DNA of 64,000 nucleotides from Silene latifolia (GCF_048544455.1 NC_133526.1:4604001-4668000); one strand, 5' to 3'; counted from the stretch's first letter, positions 33,586 through 46,720 are shown. Notes: a model not told the origin generated them from the sequence alone. Made by a program: numbers and translations.

Positions 33586-36500
33586 ATGAACACTTGTGGG
33601 CCATCAAGCAACACCATATGTAGCATATCCAATGCCAACACCGCAGCACCGTCTCACCTAACGCCGGAAGCCACATTAGGCCGACACTTGGCTCGTCGGC
33701 TAGTCGAGATAGGCGTGAGCGACGTGTTCACGGTCCCAGGCGACTTTAACCTCGCCCTCCTAGACCACTTCGTAGCTGAACCAGAGCTTAACCTGATCGG
33801 CTGCTGCAACGAGCTTAATGCTGGTTACGCAGCTGACGGGTATGCACGGTCTCGAGGCGTTGGCGCGTGTGCTGTCACGTTTACGGTTGGTGGGTTGAGT
33901 GTACTCAATGCTATTGCTGGTGCTTATAGTGAGAATCTCCCGGTTATTTGTATTGTTGGTGGGCCCAACTCTAATGATCATGGGACTAACAGAATTTTGC
34001 ATCATACTGTTGGTTTGCCTGATTTTAGCCAAGAATTACGTTGTTTTCAGACCGTCACTTGTTATCAGGTACGCGCTTCAAAATTTTGTATACTTTAACC
34101 GTAAATATGTTGAAAAAATATAAAATTTTGAAATTACATATACTCCCTTCTTTTTGGTCATTTATTTATATTCCCGGTTTTTTTTTTTTTTTTTTTTTTT
34201 TTTTTGTGTGAGCGGTATTTTGATCAAAGGTTTAATGAAAATGATACATGTAGGCGGTGGTGAGTATTCTGGAGGATGCACATGAGCTAATCGACGAGGC
34301 GATATCAACAGCGTTGAGGGAGAGTAAGCCGGTGTATATTAGCATTGCTTGTAATTTATCGACGATTCCTCATCCTACTTTCAGTCGTGAGCCTGTGCCA
34401 TTTTCTCTCACCCCTAAGTAATTTTCTTGCTCGCTCTCTGTTTCATTGGTAATTTTGCCTTACTGAAACGATTGTGGATGTCGTCTTAACTTAGAATGGT
34501 TTTAACCAAGAATTTGTGAATGTGATTGCCATGGTCATCACAATTGCATTATTGTCTATATAACGTGCCTAACCTCGTTACATAAGGTATATATTGTCGT
34601 CTTAACTGAACTCAACTAAAGCGAACTGAAATTGATGAAATACACGGCCCAAAACAATTCATGGACTATACAACCAGTTATATATGTTGTACGGTGTAGA
34701 ATCTGAGCTTTGTGATAAAATATTCGAGTTTTATGTTAAAGAATATAAGCTTTATTAGAAAGTACTTATTAAAAACATGAACTTTGAATTAACTCAGAAA
34801 GAATATATACTTTTACATGAACTTTGAGTTAACTCGGAAAGAATACATACTTTTAGAGTCTTACTTTTTATGCACATTTCTCTGTGCTTCAGATTGAGTA
34901 ATAAGTTAGCCTTAGAAGCGGCCGTGGAAGCAGCAGCGGTATTCCTACACAAGGCCGTAAAGCCTGTGATGGTGGGAGGGCCAAAAATGCGGGTTGCAAA
35001 GGCATCCGAGGCCTTTGTTGAATTAGCCGATGCATCTGGATATGCTTTAGCCGCGATGCCTTCAGCAAAAGGGCTTGTTCCAGAACACCACCCTCATTTT
35101 ATCGGCACATACTGGGGAGCAGTAAGCACTGCCTTCTGTGCCGAGATTGTTGAATCAGCCGATGCTTATATATTCGCAGGTCCGATTTTCACTGACTTGA
35201 GTTCAGTCGGGTACTCCTTGCTTCTCAAGAAAGAAAAGGCCATCATTTTGCAACCTAATAGGGTTGTTATCGGTAGTGGGCCCGCTTTTAGCGGTGTTCT
35301 GATGAAGGATTTCTTGAGCGCATTGGCTAAGAAGATTCAGATAAATAATACAGCTCATGTGAACTATAGCAGGATTTTTGTTCCTCATGGGCATCCTCTC
35401 CGATGCGCCCCGAAAGAATCTCTTAGAGTTAATATTCTTTACAAGCATGTCCAGAATATGCTTTCCGGTGAGACTACTGTACTTGTTGAGGCCGGAGATT
35501 CTTGGTTTAACTGTCAAAAGCTGAAGCTACCGGAGGGATGCGGGTATGCTTACTGTTTCATTCTGTTTTTGTACATTCTTGCGGCTGATTGATATAAACC
35601 GGCCGACACAAATTCAGTCAGTAATATACGTTACCGACTGAATTCAGAAGGGTAAATAAATTGAAGTTTTTGCTTAAATGGGGTTGAAACCCAAAATATT
35701 TAATAAAAGAAAGACGTTACTCCTTACACCTAAGTTATTATAACATTCTATTTGGTAGATTGCAATTGAGTGTAAGGAGTACAGTCCTCCGTTTGTGGAT
35801 TAGCCAATTTATATTTTGAAAAGTATAACCGTGTAGACAAATAGAGGAAGAATTAAACAACTGACAAAATAAGTCACTTAATTGGAGTTTTGAAGCAATT
35901 TTAGGTTAAAATGCAACTTAAGGGAGTAATTTCATGAAAAATTTCAAAAGGGAGTAATTTTAAAAAAAGTCGATTTTAAAAAGGAGTAAAATCTAATTAA
36001 CTCAACTATAAACTATAAGTTGCTAAATTTTTTACAATCAATTTAATTGTTAAATTCTCTATAAAAACAATCAAGAATGGACTATCTAATTAATTACTAT
36101 CAACTATACACATTATTAAAATTTGTTTTACAATCAATTTAATTGTTAAATTCTCTATAAAAACACTGTCTAAAAAATCGCTCTTTCGCGCGGGATCTGC
36201 ACTAGTTTTTCTTAATAAAATAGGTCGGGTTTCAAACTATTTACCAAAAGTTAAGGCCTTAATCATGAGCTTGACGGGTCGACAATTAGAAAATGATGAC
36301 GTGGACCTATTTTTGTAAATAGTTTGAAATCCGCCCTATTTTGTTAAATAGTTTGGTTTCAACCGCATTTAAGCTAAAACTTCAAATAAATTTGTAGTCG
36401 GTTGTTATGAGAGAGCTGTTTCCTGTAGTATGGGTCCGTGTTCATATTGTCGACCCGTCAAGGTCAGGATTAAGGCCTTAATAGTATAGGTCCTGCTTTT

Positions 36501-37222
36501 GTAGTTTAAAAGAGGGTATTATTCGCGAGCTCTGAATCTTGCTTGTATATCATTTCTAGATACGAGTTTCAGATGCAGTATGGGTCAATTGGGTGGTCAG
36601 TTGGCGCAACGCTTGGCTATGCGCAAGCGGACCCCGAGAAGCGAGTGCTTGCATTCATTGGTGATGGTAGTTTCCAGGTAAGAACTAAAAAGTTAATTGA
36701 CCCTTTGTTGATCCTAATTGCTAGCATAATTTAAGTATCTAATTTACGTCGTCGCGTAATTGGTGAGTATTGTAGATGACAGTCCAAGACATTTCTACTA
36801 TGATAAGATGTGAACAGAAAAGCATCATTTTCCTGATCAACAACGGTGGATACACGGTTGAAGTCGAGATTCATGACGGTCCATACAATGTTATTAAGAA
36901 CTGGAACTATACTGCTCTTGTGGACGCTATTCATAATGGTGAAGGCAAATGTTGGACAACCAAGGTTGATTCTAAACTAAATTATATAAGGATTTTTAGT
37001 TTATTATATACGTCAGCTAGTTTAGTTCTTAAAGTTTGAGAGTGTAATTAGGTTTTTTGTGAAGAGGAGCTTGTGAATGCTATTCAAACCGCGACTGGAC
37101 CGCAGAAGGATAGTCTATGCTTCATAGAAGTTATTGTGCACAAGGACGACACGAGCAAAGAGGTGCTAGAATTTGGTTCTCGAGTTGCTGCCGCCAACGG
37201 CCGTCCCCCAAACCCTCAGTAA
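33586..37222 (+). CDS. PDC: Pyruvate decarboxylase, second tandem copy (six exons)
   Basis: This is a paralogue of the gene at 25215 in the same orientation, with the same reaction and pathway. Exons are 33586-34068, 34254-34417, 34893-35543, 36560-36677, 36776-36964 and 37052-37222. Exons 2-6 have exactly the same lengths as in the first copy and only exon 1 is shorter, giving 591 residues. It keeps [16 protein letters not shown] (Glu 76), EHHPHFIG and GDGSFQ...FLINNGGY, so it looks catalytically intact. The donor of intron 2 reads AAGTAATT. Exon 5 starts with Met where the first copy has Val. Intron 1 contains a T-tract of about 30 (near 34177-34206). Intron 3 has grown to about 1 kb with inverted repeats. 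The N-terminus [10 protein letters not shown] differs most from the first copy. Confidence 0.95.
35600..36480. repeat. Nested inverted repeats related to MULE ends in intron 3 of the second PDC gene
   Basis: Three inverted pairs are visible. GGTAAATAAATTGAAGTTTT with GCTTAAATGGGGTTGAAA (about 35650-35693) pairs with 36350-36397. AAAATAGGTCGGGTTTCAAA (about 36219) pairs with 36320-36346. AAGGCCTTAATCATGAGC with TTGACGGGTCGACAA (36253-36286) pairs with 36449-36482. ATGATGACGTGGACCTATTT and TAAATAGTTTG recall the arms of the 30.8 kb MULE foldback. A Helitron-like CTAGT end lies at about 36201-36205. The first PDC copy has none of this. Confidence 0.5.
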
Positions 37223-38419
37223 TCTTCTGGCATACTATGTTATCATTATAGATAACTTGGATTCTCGTCAATAAACATTGAGTTTGTCATTTTTAATTTT
37301 ATGGTTAAATATAACTAAACATTGTTCGTGCTTAGTTTTGTGGATGTGATGTATTCCTTCCATTCCAATGATTTGTTTACCATTAGTCAAAATACACGTT
37401 ACAAATATTAGAAAAGGTAAGTAAATAATTGGACGGGAAGTATGTCAGATAATCTTGAGAAGCAACATTAATTTGCATTTATTAGCATGTTATGATGAAA
37501 GGGCAAAGGCATTTGTTTTTGAGATTTGTAGGATTAACTTTACTAAGAATTATTGATTATTGATTGTGTATTTGTGTCTTGATCATAATGTTTGGTTGAG
37601 ATGGTTTATCAGTTTTATCAGTTGTCACACCAACTGTCACTATGTTGGGCATGTTGGATATCCGGACAAATGGGTATATCTTGAGATGTTGATTGAAATA
37701 TTGAATGGTCCAATTCAAGTAGCAGTTTTTAACATCTTTGGTTTGAGTTAATAGTTGTCAATTTTCCATGACATGAATGTATCACTTAAATGCTCATTTC
37801 AATTTAACATTGCATATACGAATTGCATCTCCCACACAGTGCAGGACCATCCAAGTACACCTATGGTTTTTTTTTTTCAAATGAATCCTTTTATATGTCT
37901 CACTTTATTTAATTGTCATAAATAATGAACATATATCTGTTGGAGACTCTGGACTCGTAATAAAACAGCGTCGGTTTTTAGCAATGACGAGCTAGTAGTC
38001 CTGAGTTTGAGTACATATATGATACTTCGTATTTCGTAATCCGTATAATTTTATGTGGTGGATTAATTATACTCCGTATTAGATATACTCACTCATAACA
38101 ATACGTGAAAAATGGGTTGGATTGTGGGCTTCTGGCGATATCATTATGTAAGATATGGGTTGGATTGGTGGTAATTATTGGACATAAGACTTTTTCATTA
38201 AGCCATTTTAATATTCGTATTTATTTTGATTTTAAAATTTAATAAAAATAAGGTTTAAGGTCTAATCTCTCAAATGTCCTATGGCTACTTTTCTAATCTT
38301 GCTAGTCTCAAATATACAAGCGACAATATAATAATATAAGAAAAAGGGATATAAACTTTCAACCTATCATAGAAATTTATAAGAAATCTACTAATCTTTG
38401 TTATTTTCATGTCACTTTA
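37223..38419. other. 3' flank and intergenic DNA
   Basis: Probable 3'UTR of the second PDC gene and then AT-rich DNA. No further gene is recognised. Confidence 0.45.
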
Positions 38420-38658
38420 ACATATCAAAATAAATATGAATTATGGTTCAATATGCAGCAGAACGCAATTCGAGTGCAAAATCTTTTCAGTTAGTCAAAT
38501 CCCGAATTAGTGACATAGTACCTTTTAAAAAAACTCATTATCGTACCTACATAAAAGAATATTCATCGATTCAGGACTGGACATGACTGCACTTATTAAC
38601 TAAATATAAAAATTAGGGTAACATATTGAACCATACTTCATATTTATTTTGATATGTT
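38420..38658. mobile_element. Candidate MITE with 37-bp inverted ends
   Basis: The left end ACATATCAAAATAAATATGA with ATTATGGTTCAATATG is mirrored by the right end at 38622-38658, with one or two mismatches. The element is 239 bp with no coding sequence. The target duplication is unclear. Confidence 0.6.
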
Positions 38659-39015
38659 CTGGCCTAGACCCAAAAATGCATGAAACGAACTAATGTGGAC
38701 CAAATAAAGTACCGTGTTGTTAACTTATTACTTCAAGTTTTAGTTGAATTTATTCATCCTATATCCGACAATCCAAGCCAACCAACTTTTTTACCTAAAG
38801 TTTCCTCTGAGACAAAATAATTCAGCCATTCGATTTCATCAGGAACATGACCAAAACACAAATTAACGTAAACAAATGGACCGTGATCCAGATAAAATTG
38901 GGCCGGTCCAGCCAATTCACTTTTTGATTTGAACTACGGAATGAACACCAATACCTACCTAAACCGCAAATCAAAATTTAATAACAAGATTAAAGTAACA
39001 AAAACGATAATTATT

Positions 39016-42000
39016 CGGGGAAGTGGTAAACTAGCCCCTTAAGTTTGCATCAATGTGAGAATAACCCCCTTAACTTTATTTTGGTGTAAACAACCCCCAT
39101 AACTTTGTAATAAAGTGAAATCAAGCCTCTTTCACTTTTCCGGTCAAAATCTCGCCGGATTGTTAATTTCTCACCAATATCTCACCAATATTATGTATAA
39201 TTGCTCATAATTTAACACTGAGATTCGGGTGCAACTTTTACAAAATTAAATTGTTATGTGCGTAAACAACTAGCTCGGGGAAAACAAGGAAACCATAGAC
39301 TGTTATCGCCTCTTTGAGAATAGAATGACATATCATTTAGTCTAAATCTCTGAATCATCTTCAACAATGAAACTCTCCTCGCTCGATTCTTTAAGAATAA
39401 ATTTATTTATTTGGCAAAGTTGAGAAAAGGAAAAAAGAAGTGATAATGTTGGTGTTGAGTGTTCTGGGTGATAGACAAGACGCCAGGGAGAGAGAAAGTC
39501 AGAGGTAGAAGTGGTAGGACATATTATTTTTTTTTTTTTTTTTTTTTTTGATTAGGTAAAGAAACTAGGTTGATCCTCTAGGGTAGGACCAACTTATCTC
39601 ATCCTTTCGAATGAGGGAGGTAAGTTGAAGCCACCGGCTATCAAACCACCTCGAAAGATTTGGACATGAATGTCCAATAGTAGCCATGAAGTCAGCAACC
39701 TTGTTGACTTCACGAAAGTAATGTTTAATTATCACTTCATCGAAAAAATGAAGGTCTAATTTCACATCCTTGATAATACTAGAAATTTCCCAAGGAATTT
39801 GCCAAGTACCTCGAATTGAGTTAATAACACATAAATTATCACCCTCCACAATTAACTTTGAGATTCCTAAGTATTTAGCTGCTAAAATTCCTTCTTTTAA
39901 AGCGAGAGCTTCCGCAACAAGGATACTATTGGATCCGCACTTTTTTGCTCCCAACAAAACGACTTTACCATTGTGATCTCTTATAGAATATCATAAAGAA
40001 GCTTTATTACCTTCTATTCTTGATCCGTCAAAATTTAGCTTTAGGAAACCGTTTCTAGGTTTTTCCCACCAAATTTCTTCCTTACTAGAGTTGTTTCTAG
40101 CTGACTCTTCTATCTCGGGATTGTTGAGATCCTTAAATCTAGTCACATTCCAGGTCTTAGTGCTATTATTACATAAAGTAATAAGTTTGCTGATACTTAA
40201 ATTAACATTATTAAATATAATATCATTTCTATGAAACCATGCATTCCACCAAATAAAAATAATCTTAATGAAATCATCTTTTGGAATTAAATCTTTGAGA
40301 TAATTAAGTTTATTTAGAAAACTTTGACTTTTAATATTATCATAATTTGACAAAAACTCGTTAAAACTAATAATGTTCAGGTTTTGGATGACAGGCCCAA
40401 TCAAGGGACATTCGTAAAAGAAATGATCTTTGTTTTCAATAGGATTGTTGCACAGAACACAATGAGGTGGGACATCAATATGACTCTTGAGAAGTCTACT
40501 TTTCGTTGGAAGGCCGTCAACACTGGCTTTCCAAAGAAAAAATTTCAATTTAGGAGGAATATTCAATTTCCAAATCCACTGAAATTCACATTTGACAAGA
40601 GCTTGATCGAACAAACCTTGCGCTAACCAAGTTGCTGTTTTGGTAGAAAAATTTCCATCTACGGACAACCCCCAAATAAGGGTATCTGGAATATCATTAT
40701 GTGGCACTGGAATGTTAGTAATCTGATTAACAATATCGTTATTCACTAAATTGGATAATTTACAAACATCCCATTGCTTGTCTGAGGTTATGAAATATTT
40801 AACCAAAAGATTAAGATCGCGGTTACTATCATCATCAACCATAGTGCTTGTAAGTGGGTGTGAAAAAACTCAATTATCAGACCAAAACTTAATGTTTCTA
40901 CCATTACCTACCTGCCATCTCAGTCCTTTTCTAAATAGAGTCCGAAGACTCATTAGTTTACGCCATTGCCAAGAAGAGGCTGAATTAGGCTTATGATCAA
41001 AGAGCGAACAATTTCTCAAATATTTTTTAGATACCACTTTGACCCAAATACTTTCCTTATCCATAAGAATTTTCCATAAAAGTTTCATTTGAAGAGCTTT
41101 ATTAGTCAGCTTGAAGATTTAATCCTAAACCACCAACCGACTTTGGTAAACAAACTTTTTGCCAACCAACCAAATTAGGAGAATGCTGGGAAGTATTTTT
41201 ATTCCAAAGAAAGTCTCTATTAATTTTATCTAATCTATTATGGATCGATGAAGGGAGGAGGAAGCTTTGCATCTGAAAAGTTCCCTTCGCGGCTAAATTA
41301 GCATTAACAAGAACTAGTCTACCTGCTTGAGATAGAGAATTCGCTTTCCATTTCGATAATTGAGTGCAAGAGGATTGAATAATGTTCTCGAAAGTATTTT
41401 TAGTCACTCTGCTATCAATTATAGGACATCCTAAATACTTACCCAAATGAGCTTCCTCGTTCATATGAAGAATGCCTCTAAAGGATTCACGAAGAGAACG
41501 CTCAATATTTCTAGTGCATTGAAAAGTGGATTTGTCAAAATTAACAAATTGTCCGGAAATCGTGCAAAATTTATCCAAAATAGACTTAATAGTTCTACAA
41601 CTCTGGTTAGAGGCTTTAGCGAAAATGATAGTGTCATCCGCAAAAGTGAGAAACGGAATTTTCTCCACCCCGGATCCAATTCTAATACCAATATCACTAG
41701 AACTAACATCACTATTTTTTTGTAGAGATCTTGCTAAAATCTCGGCGCACATAATAAATATATATGGCGAAAGTGGGTCTCCTTGTCGAATACCTCGAGT
41801 GGGTCTAAAAACGTCTCCCGGTGTTCCATTTACTAACACTGAGTAAGAAACAGTGTTTATACATATCATAATCCATGAAATCCACTTAGCATTAAAACCC
41901 ATTTGCTTAAAAGTTTCCTCGATAAAATTCCATTCCAAATCACGTATGCTTTCTCCATATCAAGTTTGATTGCAATCCAACCTCCTTTGCCCTTTTTACG

Positions 42001-42408
42001 TTTAAACGAGTTGAAAATCTCGTGTGCTAAAAGAATATTATCTTGAATGAATCGATTAGGTGTAAAAGGCACCTTGAAACGGGTGTATAATCTTATGCAA
42101 GACACTTCGAAGAAGTGGTAGGACATATGAATTGTTGGATAATGTGCTAAAATAAGGCGTATAAATCTTGCGGATACATGCATTTGTATAAGTATATAGA
42201 GTAGAAAGGGTGAAAATTATACATAATACGTACAACATATGAGATATTGGTGAGAAATTGGCAATCCAGCGAGATTTTGACCGAAAAAGTAGAAGGGGGC
42301 TTGATTTCACTTTAGAGCAAAGTTATGGAGATTATTTACACCAAAATAAAGTTAAGGGGTTATTCTCACATTGATGCAAACTTAAGGGACTAGTTTACCA
42401 CTTCCCCG
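39016..42408. mobile_element. MULE-like MITE with ~190-bp inverted ends, split by a LINE
   Basis: The left end CGGGGAAGTGGTAAACTAGC (39016) is mirrored at 42408, and inverted identity of about 90 % runs for roughly 190 bp on each side. A perfect 10-bp duplication GATAATTATT flanks it (39006-39015 and 42409-42418). Long inverted ends with a 9-10-bp target fit Mutator-like non-autonomous elements. Without the inserted LINE and its extra target copy the element is about 0.79 kb. It has no coding sequence of its own. Confidence 0.82.
39525..42110 (-). mobile_element. 5'-truncated L1-type LINE inserted in the MULE-like MITE
   Basis: The insertion of about 2.59 kb is in minus orientation, its poly-A appearing as a T-run at 39525-39549. 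A perfect 18-bp target duplication AGAAGTGGTAGGACATAT lies at 39507-39524 and 42111-42128. From 42106 leftwards it encodes the reverse transcriptase palm (GIRQGDPLSPYIFIMCAE, LTFADDTIIF near 41630), the zinc-binding zf-RVT domain (CVLCNNPIENKDHFFYECPL near 40400-40460) and a C-terminal RNase H (LIVEGDNLCVINSI, REVNKVADFMA; 39565-39957). The endonuclease and ORF1 are missing. Frame changes or stops fall near 41.9, 41.1, 40.85 and 39.97 kb, so it is dead. The exact target duplication indicates a fairly recent insertion. Confidence 0.92.
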
Positions 42409-42924
42409 GATAATTATTTATATATAAATATAAATTATAAAACTTGATCCAAATCATTGGTGATTTGATTTGATTTGATGTTAATCCCTAATTTACATTC
42501 AATGAACCAAATCATGATCATCAAAGTTCAAAGTGCACAAGAGGCCCATTCAATCACATTCACAAAACCCATAAAAACAGTTTTCAAAATCACAAAAACT
42601 CCCTTCTCCACTTCTCACACACGTTCCCCAAAATTCAAAAAATTAGGGTTTCTACTTCCTCTCTCTACCGCATTTCCTGCAACTCAACTCACTTGCTCTC
42701 TTTATTTCTCCCGCTTCTTCATCTCTTTCGAAATTCCATCACTTACCCTTTTCTCCATTCATCTCCCTCTACAAAACCCTAATTTTTGTTTTCTCTTTCT
42801 TCCATTGTTGATCCTTCAAGTTCCTTGCTTTTGCTTCACATATACAGCAGAGAAGAGCAGAGATTTGGGGAAGAACAACAATCGAAGTCGTTATTCTGCT
42901 GTTTATAAACCCTAAACATCTTAG

Positions 42925-43899
42925 GTAATTTTTCTCACTGTTTTATCTATTTGTTATTTTTATGTTTGGTTTTGTTTGATTTGTAATTGAATTTGTGTTC
43001 TATGTTTTTCTTGTGTTTGATTATAGATCTGATTTAGTTTTAGGGTTTTGAATTTGTGTTTTTTTGTGATTATTTCTAGTTTTAGGGTTTTGATTTTTGT
43101 GGGTTTTATGCATGTTTGAGGGTTTTTGTTACCGTTACACTTGTCGGATTATTTAGGGTTTTTGATTGATTGATTGTTTGTTTACTGTGTTGTTAGTGGA
43201 ATTAGTTGATTGTTGGGTTTTGTTTGATCGATTGATTTCACCAAATTTAGGGTTTTGGTGCTATGTTAACTATGTACGGTACTAGTGTCGGAGTTGGAAT
43301 TTGTAGTTGAGGCGTGCAGTAATACTGCAATCATGTAAATCTGAAAAAGTTTCGAACTTTTTATCTAAAAGTTCCAAATTTCTCTTCATGGATACTGCCC
43401 CTGCTACTGCTAGTCCTCTTAGTTCGGCATCTGCCTGTAATTGGCATGTTATAAACCATAGTTTGGCCTCTGGTGCTCTATTTCGCTCGAATAAACAATT
43501 GCGAAAGTTGTCTGTGGTTATTCATATTTGTTATTGAATTCTAGTTGAAGGGTTCCACTTAACTGATTCATTTGTGTATTTGATTTCACCGCTGTGCTGT
43601 GTTCAGAAGTTACGAGTTTAAGATTTGTTGTTTTTTCTGTTTAGTAGCGTGCGTGCTGTTCTGGGAAAATGGCGTTGGTTGTTCCCTTCTTTTCCAAACC
43701 TATGTTTCCCTACTTTTCTGTTTACGTGTTTATGTTGTGGTTCAAATTGGTTCTACCTTTGGCATGTTTTATTCAACATATTATTCGGCTGGCATGACTG
43801 CCGCATACTAAGCTAAATTTTTGTTAGCATTGCATTGATTATTAGTTACATGTGTTTGTTTAATCTGTAAATTTTTACTAATTGAGGGTCTGTACGCAG
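42925..43899 (+). other. 5'UTR intron of the importin beta gene
   Basis: The leader (about 42600-42924, CT-rich with AAACCCTAA strings near its end) stops at CATCTTAG followed by GTAATTTTTC. The acceptor TGTACGCAG stands 12 bases before the start codon. The intron is T-rich with repeated TTTAGGGTTTTG strings. The exon-intron edges are inferred from consensus only. Confidence 0.6.
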
Positions 43900-43911
43900 A
43901 TTTTAAAGAAA

Positions 43912-46720
43912 ATGGCATTGGATATTACTTCATATCTCTTGTCTGCTCAATCTCCTGATGCAAAAATCAGAACAGAGGCTGAGGCGGGTTTGAAACAATT
44001 CCAAGAGCAGAACACATCCGGTTTTCTGCTGTCCTTGGCCATCGAGCTATCAAATGATGGAAAGCCAATTGAGTCACGTAGACTTGCTGGTATAGTACTG
44101 AAGAACTCGTTAGATGCGAAAGATGCTTCGACGAAAGAACACTTAGCTCAACAGTGGGTGGCAATAGATGCTAATGTGAAGTCTCAGATCAAGGAGTCAC
44201 TTGTCAGGACACTTAGATCCCAGGTACAGGAAGCTTGGCACACGTCAGCGCAAGTTATTGCTAAAGTTGCCGCAATTGAGATTCCAAAGAAACAGTGGCC
44301 AGATTTGATTCCTTCACTGCTTGTTAACATGACACAACCAGATAGCCCGCCGTCGTTGAAGCAGGCAACTTTGGAGACCCTTGGGTTCGTTTGTGAGGAG
44401 ATATCCCATCAAGAGCTTGAGCAAAATGAAGTGAATGCTGTGCTAACAGCTGTAGCTCAGGGTATGAATCTTGCTCAAAATACCGCTGAGATTCGCCTTG
44501 CTGCTACTAGGGCTCTATATAATGCTCTTGCTTTTGCCCAAACCAATTTTGAGAATGAGATGGAGCGAAATTATATCATGAAGGTGGTTTGTGATACTGC
44601 GACCTCTCAGGAGGTAGAGATAAGGCAGGCAGCTTATGAGTGTCTCGTCGCGATTGCATCAATGTATTATGAAGTGCTTGAACCCTATATGCAAGCTCTT
44701 TATGAACTTACGTCTAATGCTGTTAAAGGTGACCAAGAGCCTGTTGCTCTCCAGGCCATCGAATTCTGGAGCTCCATATGTGATGAAGAGATTGAGATTC
44801 AGGAATCGTATGGCGAGGATAGCGATCAGTCTGAAGCTCCTCATTCTCGCTTCATTCAGAAGGTCTTGGCATATTTGGTGCCAATGTTGTTGGAAACCTT
44901 ATTAAAGCAAGAGGAGGATGAAGATCAGGATGACAGTAATTGGAATATATCCATGGCTGGTGGGACATGTTTGGGTTTGGTTGCGAGGACTGTTGGAGAT
45001 TCTGTCGTGCCACTTGTTATGCCTTTTGTGGAAGCAAACATATCGAGTCAAGAATGGCGTTGCCGTGAGTCAGCTACATTTGCCTTTGGGTCAATCCTTG
45101 ATGGCCCCAAGGTTGAGACACTCGCTCCTTTGGTTCATTCAGGCTTGGAATTTTTACTCAAAGCAACCAAAGATCAAAACAATCATGTTAGGGACACCAC
45201 TGCTTGGACGTTGAGCCGTATATTTGAGCTGCTGCACTCTCCAGTTTCTGGGTTTTCTGTGGTCACTGCTGCCAACATTCAGCCAGTTTTGGGTGTTCTT
45301 CTTGAGAGTCTTAAGGATGCTCCAAATGTGGCTGAGAAGATCTGCGGAGCTATCTATTACCTTGCGCAGGGTTTTGAGGATGTCGAGTCAAGTTCCTTTG
45401 ACCTGACACCTTTTATTCGTGATATTATAGCTTCTCTTATGGCAACAGCTGACAGAACAGATGCCACTGACACAAAATTGCGTTCTGCTGCGTATGAAAC
45501 TTTGAATGAGACAGTTAGGTGTGCCAAAATGCCCGACACTGCTCAAATTATTGAACAACTGCTTAATGTTATGCTGAGCAAACTGTCACAGTCATTTGAG
45601 CTTCAAATTGAAAAAGAAAAGCAAGCAGATTTGCAAGCCCTTATATGTGGTGTTCTTCAGGTCATCATCCAGAAACTTAATACCGATGACACAAAGCAGA
45701 TAATTCTCAATTCTTCTGATTCTATCATGCTGTTGATCCTCAAAATCTTTGCTGGTCGTAGTGCGACTGTCCATGAAGAGGCAATGCTTGCTATTGGTGC
45801 ATTGGCATATCCAACCGGACCCGGGTTTGCGAAGTACATGCCTGATTTTTACAAGTATTTGGAAATGGGTCTGCAAAACCTCGAGGAGTACCAGGTTTGT
45901 TCGATCACAGTTGGGGTAATTGGTGACATCTGCCGAGCACTAGAGGAAAAAATCTTGCCATTCTGTGATGGGATTATGGCTCTCCTTCTCAAGGACCTCT
46001 CTAGCGGGGAACTCCATCGTTCAGTCAAACCGCCAATATTTTCATGTTTTGGCGATATTGCTCTTGCCATCGGACCACAATTTGAAAAGTACCTCGCCTA
46101 TGCTATTCCCATGATGCAGAGTGCATCTGAGGTGTGTGCTCAGATGGACACGAGTGATGATGAGATCATGGAGTATGGAAATCTTCTAAGACGCAGTATC
46201 TTTGAAGCTTACTCGGGAATCCTGCAGGGTTTTAAGGATGCGAAGACGGACCTGCTTGTTCCTCATGCTAAACATCTTTTGCAGTTCCTTGAATTTGTCT
46301 TCCGGGATAAACAAAGGTACGCCATCTTTCCTTCTCCTTTTCTCTCACACGAAAACTGTAAGACTTGCATGAGATGTTAAACACGAGACTAACCAAATAG
46401 CCCTCTAATTAATTAAAAGTCGTACCAAGGACTTCTGACGGCACACACCTAAAGATGTGTCATTACTTTCATACCATACTCGGCGTTCTCTGATGTCTCT
46501 TCTCAACCTGTACTGCAGGGATGAAGGCGTGACAAAAGCTGCCATAGCAGTATTGGGAGATCTTGCGGATTCACTTGGTCCAAACGCAAAGATATTCCTG
46601 AAGGAGTGTTCATTCTACATCGAGTTCATCCATGAATGCCTGGAGTCTGAGGATCCCCTGCTGAAAGACACTGCAATGTGGACTCAAGGTATGATTGGCC
46701 GCATCATGGTTTCATCGTGA
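43912..46720 (+). CDS. KPNB1: Importin subunit beta-1 (karyopherin beta 1)
   Basis: This is a nuclear import receptor. It binds cargo through importin alpha, carries it through the nuclear pore and releases it on RanGTP binding. Two coding exons, 43912-46316 and 46519-46720 (GT-AG), give 868 residues, close to the ~870 of plant KPNB1. The start MALDITSYLLSAQSPDAKIR opens the importin-beta N-terminal domain (RanGTP binding). HEAT repeats fill the rest. The acidic loop EEDEDQDDSNWN (about residues 334-345) followed by GGTCLGLVARTVGD is the importin-beta signature. The C-terminal exon (DEGVTKAAIAVLGDLADSLG...TAMWTQGMIGRIMVSS) is conserved in plants. An in-frame ATG 30 bases upstream (43882) lies before the UTR-intron acceptor and is not used in the spliced message. 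The gene appears intact. Confidence 0.95.

Noticed and set aside
43307-43816. Small frames upstream of importin beta
   Set aside because: They lie in the T-rich 5'UTR intron and have no family resemblance.
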